Origin: Smallanthus sonchifolius
Lineage: Eukaryota; Streptophyta; Magnoliopsida; Asterales; Asteraceae
Reading direction: 5' to 3'
Assembly: GCA_023525975.1 (NCBI GenBank)
Contig: CM042030.1
Coordinates: 34,032,350-34,096,349 of the forward strand
DNA length: 64,000 nt
Shown here: positions 56,228 to 64,000 of the stretch, piece after piece
How the letters are laid out: each line of letters opens with the position of its first letter
Position numbering within the stretch: position 1 is the stretch's first letter
Made by a program: the position numbers and the translations under genes
Notes under the pieces: model-generated
Told to the model about the DNA's origin: nothing
Databases searched by the model: none
What the model saw: only the letters and a program-made list of their open reading frames with translations

Positions 56228-57217
56228 CCTGGAGTGGTTATTCCCGAAGACCTAATCCTCATTCGTGCTCCTCGAAGATTCAATACTTACAGTCTGGATA
56301 TGAATAACCCATCAGGAATCGAATCCGGCTTCCTCTCAAAATCTTCAGAAGATGAGTCCTTTCTTTGGCACAAGAGATTAGGACAAGTGAATTTCAAGAC
56401 AATGAACCGCCTTGTTAGAGGAAACCTTGTCACCGGTTTACCTTTGAAAGATTTCTCACCCATGGAACATTGTCTCTCTTGTTCCAAGGGCAAGCAGTAC
56501 AAATCTTCTCACAAACCCAAAACCACTAATTCCATTGACTCTCCTCTTCAATTGCTTAATATGGATCTCTTCGGTCCTGTGAGTGTCATGAGTCATGGAT
56601 GGAAATCCTACTGTTTGGTGGTAACCGATGACTTCTCTCGGTTTACTTGGGTATTCTTCCTAGCAAAGAAAGATGAGACGCCAGAGACTCTGAAGATTCA
56701 TCTACGTCAAATCGAGAACATGTTCAATTTAAGTATGAAGACTATTCGCAGTGATCATGGCACAGAGTTCAAGAATGTCATTCTAGATTCTTTCTGTGAA
56801 TGTAAGGGTATCTCTCGGCAATTCAATGCACCTCGCACTCCACAACAAAATGGTGTAGCTGAATGACGAAATCGCACGTTGATAGAAGCAGCAAGAACTA
56901 CGATCGTTGATTCTAAGCTTCCTGTCACGTTTTGGGCCGAGGCAGTCAATACCGCATGTTTTATGCAAAATCGAATTCTCATCACCAAAAGCTGCAACAA
57001 GACTCCTTATGAAATTATGTACAAGCGCAAGCTTGTTATTGATTTCTTCAGGAAATTTGGGTGTGTTTGCACAATGCTGAATACTTCTGATCAGCTGAAC
57101 AAGTTTGAAGCCAAAGCGGATGAGTACTATTTCGTGGGCTATTCATCTAACCAAAGAGCTTTTTGTGTTTACAACAAGAGACGAAGGATTGTGCTGGAGT
57201 CCACTGATATCAACTAG
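56228..57217 (+). pseudogene. E integrase
   Basis: It resumes with PGVVIPEDLILIRAP, then the zinc domain LWHKRLGQ with CLSC (Gln for the second His, as in C). The core has DLFGP, VVTDDFSRFTW, SDHGTEF and PQQNGVAE. A TGA follows that Glu codon at 56864 (CGA in C). RNRTLIEAARTT and the C-terminal domain run to a TAG at 57215. The D, D, E residues remain. Confidence 0.85.
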
Positions 57218-59265
57218 CATGAAAGCAATCATACAGACGCTGGGGACGGTCCTGGTTGGCTTTTTTATATCGATTCTTTGTTTAAATCATTTAATCTTCC
57301 TGGTTTCACTAACATATCTGTCTCAGCTAATCCTCTTATGTCTGTGAATATCCTAGGTACATCTTCTGCTACGGCTTCAAGCTCCTCTTTGTCAAGTCAG
57401 CATATAGATGATCCTCCTATTATAGCTAATGCTGAATCCACTCAGGATCCTTCAGATTTTGTGGCAACAAGTGAAACTGTTGAGGAAGAAACTCCTCAAA
57501 TAGTGGATGTTGCTCCACAATCATCTAATGAAGGTCCTATCAATAAGGAAACTGTTATTCCAGACATCAACGTTACCAATCTGGATGACCACTTGGAAGA
57601 GGATGAGATTCCACAGTTGAGAATTCACAAGGATCATCCTACAAACAACATCATTGGTCCACTCAATGTGGGAGTCCGAACTCATAGTGCCATTGAAGCA
57701 ATGAATGACGGTCTCTTCACTTGCTTCATATCTCAAGTTGAACCTAAAAATATCAAAGTTGCTTTGCTTGAGAACAGTTGGGTAGAGGCCATGCAGGAAG
57801 AATTGCAGCAGTTTAGTAATTACATGTGTGGAATCTGGTAGACCATCCAAAGAACAAAGTTCCAAGCGGCAATCGTTGAGTATTTCGTAACAAAAAGGAC
57901 GAAGGGGGAATTGTGATTCGAAGCAAAGCCCGCTTGGTGGTTCAGGGGTTTTATCAAGAAGAAGGAATTGACTTTGAGGATGTCTGTGCACCAGTGGCTG
58001 GCTTGGAAGCCATCAGAATGTTTCTCGCATACGCAGCCTATATGGACTTCACAGTTCATCAGATGGATGTCAAAAGCGCATTTCTATATGGATAAGTTCA
58101 AGAGGAAGTTTATGTCAAGCAGCCACCGGGTTTCATTGATCCAAGCTATCCTGACAGAGTTTACAAACTTGACAAGGCATTGTACGGTCTTCATCAAGCA
58201 CCTCGTGCGTGGTATGAGACGTTATATACACATCTACTTGATAATGGTTTCACGCGAGGGGAAATTGACCAAACTTTGTTCAAACAAAAAGATGGTGCGG
58301 ATACCATTTTGGTGCAAATCTACGTTGATGACATCATTTTCGGATCCACAAATCTTCGTTTGTGTAAAGAGTTCGAGGATGTGATGCATTCTAAGTTTGA
58401 AATAAGTTCTATGGGAGAAATGAAGTTCTTTCTTGGTTTGCAAGTAGATCAGTCTGAGTCGGGAATTCTTATCCATCAAGAGAAGTATGTCAAAGAAGTC
58501 CTGACCAAGTTCAAAATGACTGAGTCTCATCCTTACAAGACTCCCATGGAAGTTCGACACTGTCTGTCTCCTGATTTGGATGGTGAAAGTGTTGATCAGC
58601 ACCTCTATCGCTCGATGATAGGATCTCTTCTGTATCTCACTGCTAGCAGACCAGACATTATGTTTGCAGTGTGCTTGTATGCACGCTTTCAGGCTAATCC
58701 TAAACTCTCTCATTTAATTGATGTCAAATGTATTTTAAGATATTTGAAATACAAGCCAAAACTTGGGCTTTGGTATCCCAAAAATAACTTGTTTGATCTT
58801 TTGGCTTATTCAGATTCAGACTACGGGGGATGCAACTTAAACCGAAAGTCCACTTTTCAGGGTTGTTAGTTCCTTGGTAACCGCCTCGTCTCCTAGCAAT
58901 GTAAGAAACAAACCATCGTTTCCCAATCCACAGCCGAAGTCGAATACATTGCCGCAGCCCTTTGTTGTTCCCAAGTAAGGTGGATCCACCATCAAATGCT
59001 TGATTACGGGATCACCTTCCATGAAACTCCCATCCTGTGTGATAATACCGCTGTTACCCATATCACCAAAAATCCCGTTCAGCATTATAAAACCAAACAC
59101 ATTGAGATGAAACACCACTTCATCCGTGATTGTGTCGAAAAGAAACATATCAAAATCGTTGAAGTCAAAACCAACAAGCAAACCGCCGACATCTTTACAA
59201 AAGCATTTGATTCTGCCAGATTTGAGAAATTGATGGAGATGCTCGGCATGATTAACTTTCAGTAA
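57218..59265 (+). pseudogene. E RT and RNase H
   Basis: A linker with Ser/Glu-rich sequence and RIHKDHPTNNIIG leads into RT: EAMQEELQQF, a frameshift near 57830, ARLVVQGFYQEEG, QMDVKSAFLYG, a TAA at 58093, KALYGLHQAPRAWYE and YVDDIIFGS (about 58321). RNase H follows with ASRPDIMFAV, YSDSDYGGC, a TAG at 58867, a TAG near 58894, VEYIAAA, KTKHIEMKHHF and TADIFTKAFD, ending at 59263. Most of RT from 58096 to 58866 is one open frame. Confidence 0.86.
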
Positions 59266-59802
59266 CCTTTGTGCATATTGTATTTTCTATTTAAACCTGT
59301 TAATCAGGAAGATTTCCAAAAAGATTTTATTTTTCTATATAGTTTTTTTCTTTATTTACCTTTGAAAGCAAAACGTTTGGGGGAGAAATTGGAATGTGCA
59401 GTTAAAAAGAAAAAGGTTTGTTTTATTTAGTCAAAAAGAAAAGAAAATTTTTTGTTTTGTGCTTAAGAAAAATCACTGTAAGTATCATGTTTTGTTTCAA
59501 GAAAATCAGATCTGACCTTATGAGAAATGATAAAGTCTGATCACACTTCTTGAACATGGAATAGACCATAAGCAATGGTGCTTACTGAGGTATAGACGGT
59601 AGGCTTGACATACGGTTATAACTCTTTAGTAGTGTGAAAACCTAATTCTCTATCATACAGTGTGTTTGAACCCATTTTTGAAACATCTAACCCGTTTTAA
59701 AGATTAGAAAATCGATTCAATCAGATATAGGCTTACGTGTTGGATTCTGATTCATGTGCCAGGTGACCGTCAAAGTAAGGAGAGTTACCGCCGATGACCC
59801 CG

Positions 59803-60010
59803 TCTGTTTTGCCTACGCAAAGATCTCGGGAGTTCATCTTTTTCCCATCCACTTGGATGATTTGACCCCGTCTGTTTTGCTTACGCAAAGATCTCGGGTG
59901 TTCAAACTTTTCCTATCCGCTTGGATAATTTTATGACTTCTTCTGTTTTGCTTACGCAAAAATCTAGAATGTCCGTACCTTTTAATATCCACTTGGATAT
60001 TTTTCATTTT
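59803..60010 (+). repeat. Three-copy tandem repeat of about 70 bp
   Basis: Units start with TCTGTTTTGC(C/T)TACGCAA at 59803, 59871 and 59942, and each ends in a CCACTTGGAT-like block. A fourth remnant is near 60015-60045. It is not found in A or C. Confidence 0.85.
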
Positions 60011-61088
60011 ACAACTTCTTATATCCGGTTGGATTTTATTTTACTTTTGGCGGTAATTTTGACTTACGAAGATGGTACCTTTGTTAACCTGTAAGAGATG
60101 ATCAGATGAATGCGGGTATTTCTTGAGGATTGATAGGCTTTCAAAATCATTTTATTTCAAAATGTGGGGTACGCCGTGTTTCGTGATCAAATGGTACCTC
60201 TTAATCACATGAAAACATTGTACAAGCAAATGTTCGGGTTTATCTTGCACAAATATCGGATACATTCAGGGATTCACAGTAGCTGAGTGCAAAATAAAGT
60301 GTTTCAAGGGTTTGACCAGACATGATCTCACGTTGGATTTTTTCCAAGGCAAAGTGTTTATATCTTTTACTGTTTTTATTCTTATTTTCTATATAAATTT
60401 CTTAAATCTTCCTTATTAGTTTGTTTAAATTTTGTACATATGAGTATTTTTCCTTTATTTCTGATCAAGTATCTCCTGTTCACCCGAAACAACATTATCA
60501 TCGAAACTACTCAAACCGCCCGAAACTACCTCCCACCCGAAACTACTTTGTTCTATCGAAACTAATAGTTTTGACAGGGGCACTTTAGTCTTTTGTAAAG
60601 CTCAAATTGAATGTCTTCATAATCAGGTTATTCTTCATGCTTCGTTCACTCTCACTCACCCAAAACCTTTTTGACCTTCGTTTTCACACACAAAAACTCG
60701 ATACTCCGGTCTAAGTTTGCGAAATCAGTCTCCCTTATCTGATTCCTTCGTCGTCGTCTTCATCAGGTTTGATTACTGAAAACGTTTGCTACTGTTTTAT
60801 TTGGCGATGGCTAGGGTTACAGTTTTACCTTTGTTACGATTGAAATCGCATGTTTTGGGTTGTTTTATGCTTAGATCCTGTTTATGAACTCATCATTGCT
60901 AATATCTCACTCTTCTTTGTTTAATTTTGTAGATTTCCTCATAAATCTTAGTAAGATGGAGTTTCGACACCTCAGGCGACCTTTATCTTTTATTTTATTT
61001 CTGTTTATATTTTGTTTATCTGTCTATAGTTTTTAGTTTAATTTTTCTCTGCTTTTGAATGATTGTGTTTTTGTTCAGAATTCAGGCA

Positions 61089-61246
61089 TTGAAACTAGTT
61101 GTTTCGATTAAAGGGTGTTTTGTTTTTCAAAAGAAGTTATTAGAATTTGAACCGGTTTTCCATCGAAACTAGTTATTTCGATACCCTTTGGTGCCCGAAA
61201 CAATGTAGTTTCGATTTTTTTTTTCACCCGAAACTAGTAGTTTCGG
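61089..61246 (+). repeat. Dyads (TCGAAACT family) upstream of the E 3' ORF
   Basis: Units at 61089, 61163, 61195 (20 bp) and 61228; the last three are 32 and 33 bp apart. The final unit has CCGAAACT paired with AGTTTCGG, a matched change in both arms. Confidence 0.86.
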
Positions 61247-61289
61247 TCAGGCCTTTCTGAAATTTTTTCTAAGTGTTGGACTGATCTTT

Positions 61290-61309
61290 GATATTTTTTT
61301 CTTGTGCAG
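61290..61309 (+). promoter_or_regulatory. Candidate 3' splice site before the E 3' ORF
   Basis: A long T run followed by CTTGTGCAG, then AT and the ORF's ATG at 61312. It is the strongest of the three acceptor-like sites in the window. Splicing is inferred. Confidence 0.55.
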
Positions 61310-61311
61310 AT

Positions 61312-63911
61312 ATGGATCTCTTATTTGTCAAAAGGCACAATGTATGTGCTGTGTTGCATACTACTGATCCCAAAAATGCAGACTTCATTCCTGTGCTTGA
61401 TTTCCTGGCCAACTCCAATATCAGCTTTGCTATAAGCCACAATCTACCAGTGTTTGAAACTACTATAAGGCAATTTTGGAGTACTGCAACTACAATAGTT
61501 ATAGACAATGTGGAGCATATCAGGGCTACAGTTCATAACCAAGAAGTTCTTTTTTCTGAGGCAACTATCAGAGAGGTGCTGCACTTTAATAATAATCATG
61601 AAGCACCAGTGTATTTTCCAAGTTTTTATGTTAAAGAGTGTTTTAGAAGATTGGGGCATCCAGATGAATTCAAGGGCCGACAGATTATCAAGAATGCCCT
61701 TCCGCCTCTATGGAGATACATTGCACATGTCTTCATTCACTGCCTGTCTATCAGAAAAGGTGGATTTGATTCAGCCAATGCCATGGTGGCATCAACAGTC
61801 TTAGGATTGATTAAAGGGAGGGATTACAATTTTTCTTGGCTAGTATTTGGGCAGTTAAAGGAAAACCTGACTGGTGGAGTGAAGGAAAAGTTCTTGGTCT
61901 ACCCTAGGTTTCTTTAGATTATTATTAATCATCTCCATCCTAACTTGCAACAAGATGGCAATATATTTGTCTTTGATCACATGACTGCCAAGACCTTAAG
62001 CTACATGAAGAGTTCAAGCAAAAGAACCAACAGAGTGATTGCTGACATTCCTCTGTTTAGTCATATCTTGGGAGAAGAAGAAGAGAATGTTCCTGATATA
62101 GATCCACAACTACTAGCTGAATCATCATCTGAGGCAGAACAAGATCTAGGGAACCAAGAACCGGCTGTTGATGCTGACCAACAGATAGAGCAAGACATTG
62201 AACAACCTATCTTAGAGGCTCCTTTCGTGGATCAATTGTTAGAGAATCTTGAACCTTTAATTGAAGAGCAACCTCCTATAAACCTAGAAGCAGAAGTACA
62301 TGATGAAACTAAGTCTAGTGACACCTTGGACGAAAGCATCTACGGTACTAAGTATGATCAGTCTGACTATGAGTCTGAAGATGAGCAGCAGACTGAACCT
62401 CCTGCATACTCCTCTAAGAGGCAAGCTAATTCAAGTTCAGATTATGAAAAGGAAGAACCATTGGCCAAGAAAATAAAGACAGGATTGGAGTCTTTAACCT
62501 CTTCTTCAGAGTCTCTATTTGATGTTCCAGAACACTTAACCCCTTCTAACTCACCTATTCGTATTCCGCCACCTTCACCACAACCATCTCCACTACATAC
62601 ACCTATTCCTACACCTCCTGCATCTCCTGTCCCTGATCAATCACCAACTGTCCCAAGAGTTAAAACCTTAAGCCTAGAAGTGAAAAAACTACAGAACAAA
62701 GTTGCAAAAAGAGATGAAGTAATAGAAAAGCTTAAAAATAGAACTGAGTGAGTGCAAAGAAGAAATAAAATATCTAAGGCTGGAAGTTGGAGGCTTACAT
62801 ACCCGACTTGATGTTTAGCAAACCCAACTGGAAACCCAACAAAAGATAATCTCTCAGTAACAACAAGAGTTTAAGGCCTTATTTGATGATGTTGAACAAA
62901 TCAAAGCCTCTATGATTAAGTCTTCTCAACAAGAAACCCCTCCAGCAGCTCATAGGGAGACCACTTCTGCCGGCGGACCCTCTTCCACTGCCTTTGTTTC
63001 AAATACACAGTCTGCACTGACAATCTTCACTTGTCAAGCTGCCAAGAAAAAGGATGCTGTGGAAGTCAAGATAGAAAAAACTGGGTATGATCTACCATCA
63101 GTTAGTGAACGGAGAGCTGCTAGAGATAGAGGAAAAGGAAAAGAATCAAGTGCTGATGTGGTTATCCTTGATGAAGAAGAGATTGGGTTAGATCACGAGC
63201 TGAATGCTCTTTTGGAAGAGATTGACAATTATAGATTTAATGAAGATTATCCAGAAATTTTAGCTATAGAAGATCTGCATGAAGAGAAGGTGCGATACTT
63301 CACTAAGGAAGGAGAAGAGATCCATGCACTCTCTGACGATGATAAAGATGAAGCCAATGTTAAAGTTGATCTGGTACACACTGAACCAACCCCTAATGAA
63401 CCAACTCAAACTACTCACACTGAATCCACCCCATCTGAACCAATTCAACCCCCTAATCCAAATCCAGACTATCCCGACCCAAAAAGGCCTTGTATGAGGA
63501 GATTGCCTGTAGAGGAGCCTCCCAAGTATTATGAATGGTTCACGGAGTACCAAGAGCTGAAGAGACCTCTCGTGGGATGGAAATATGGACAATGAAAGGA
63601 GATTATACATTGTCAGGAGGTACAAGGGAGGAGTAGAACACTTCAAAACTTCTCATGAGTTTAGCTCACTCCCTAGATATGATCTTAAGGCACTTGCCGA
63701 ATTACCCCTACAAAATCTTGGAAAAGTTAATGAGGCACGCCACTTTGAACAGTTTCTGAAACAACAAGCTCTCACTGACTTCAGGTCAATGAAAACCACT
63801 CTTCCAAAGAGGATTATATCCAAACCCAGGATTCATCCTAGAACTCAAAAGCCCTGGGTAAGCCTTCGGTACAAGCCTGCTGAAACTGTCAAATCCATAG
63901 TTCTGCCATGA
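61312..63911 (+). pseudogene. 3' accessory (env-position) ORF of element E
   Basis: The N-domain matches A and C in motif order: VLDFLANSNISFAIS, IRQFWSTA, FSEATIREVL, ECFRRLGH, YIAHVFIHCLS and FLVYPRF. TAG at 61915 falls in the N-domain end. An acidic region, a Lys-rich AKKIKTG, a Pro-rich stretch and a heptad helix (LEVKKLQNKVAKRDE) follow, with a TGA at 62749 and a frameshift. Further open segments run 62912-63595 and 63585-63911, with a basic C-terminal domain (LYIVRRYKGG, FSSLPRYDL, RIISKPRI, KPWVSLRYKPAE). No membrane helix or signal peptide is seen. The function is unknown; it was probably a nuclear or nucleic-acid-associated accessory protein. Confidence 0.8.
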
Positions 63912-64000
63912 TCAGTACTTGTACAGCTACAAAATTTCATAAAATGGTTTTACAACTCAACCATCGGAAGTGTTGTGATCAAATGTGAAGGCAAGGAAGA
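63912..64000 (+). other. Start of the E 3' untranslated region
   Basis: Sequence after the 3' ORF stop, without features. A polypurine tract and 3' LTR are expected shortly to the right. Confidence 0.5.

Larger units (their letters stand above)
59266..61311 (+). other. E spacer between pol and 3' ORF
   Basis: Two kb without a gene. It contains blocks shared with C (59626-59680 and 60160-60210), a 70-bp tandem repeat (59803-60010), degenerate dyads at 60482-60575 and good dyads at 61089-61246, then a splice-acceptor-like site. Short ORFs such as 59754-59936 are repeat-derived. Confidence 0.65.
48979..64000 (+). mobile_element. Copia (SIRE-lineage) element E, runs off the right edge
   Basis: Plus-strand Ty1/copia element: LTR 48979-49531, primer site, dyad-rich leader, gag, protease, (insertion 53096-56227), integrase, RT, RNase H, spacer, 3' ORF to 63911. 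The 3' LTR lies beyond the window. It has the same gene order as C but is strongly diverged, with its own dyad sequence (TCGAAACT). All ORFs are damaged. Confidence 0.9.

Overview
The window is plant nuclear DNA from a repeat-dense, gene-free region. It looks like Asteraceae, possibly the lettuce/chicory or daisy groups, judging by the SIRE-lineage copia elements with an extra 3' ORF, the large-LTR gypsy elements and the GC-poor background. The species is not provable from the sequence. No host gene is visible. Nearly every base belongs to LTR retrotransposons stacked inside one another, plus two small hAT-type elements. Layout, left to right. (1) 1-25952 is one nest. An outer copia element C (+) is split by gypsy element B (-, 6855-13956 plus a part left of the window). 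B is itself split inside its reverse transcriptase by copia element A (-, up to 6854). A solo gypsy LTR with perfect 5-bp duplications (16707-18616) also sits inside C. (2) 25953-28258 is old intergenic DNA with a dispersed repeat, an AT-rich tandem repeat, a hAT-like element with an 8-bp duplication, and a fragment of an unrelated copia gag. (3) 28259-37031 is gypsy element D, complete and young: LTRs differ by about 7 substitutions, the target duplication is AGGAA, and gag-pol is almost open. (4) 37032-40285 holds a second hAT-like element, part of a copia LTR and the last 28 codons of that element's pol (G). (5) 40286-64000 is a second nest: G is split by gypsy F (-), F's 5' LTR is split by copia element E (+, runs off the right edge), and E's pol is split by a cluster of small LTR units (53096-56227). 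How the parts work: copia elements A, C and E encode gag, then protease-integrase-RT-RNase H, and then a third long ORF where retroviruses carry env. That protein has no membrane segment. It has a conserved N-terminal domain, a basic NLS-like patch, a coiled coil and a conserved C-terminal domain. All three copies start 0-2 bases after a good 3' splice site. Gypsy elements B and F instead carry an extra coiled-coil ORF before gag. The most unusual signal is a shared cis-element grammar. Unrelated LTR families each carry arrays of family-specific 17-20 bp dyads with 8-nt arms (GCGAACTT/AAGTTCGC, GCGTACTT/AAGTACGC, TCGAAACT/AGTTTCGA, GGTAGCGG/CCGCTACC). They usually repeat every 33-34 bp, and in four of the five dyad designs (A/C, E, P4 and B) they lie immediately upstream of the TATA box. 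In the copia elements the same dyads recur in the gag leader and just before the 3' ORF. Almost all ORFs carry C-to-T/G-to-A type lesions, as expected for heavily methylated, silenced elements.
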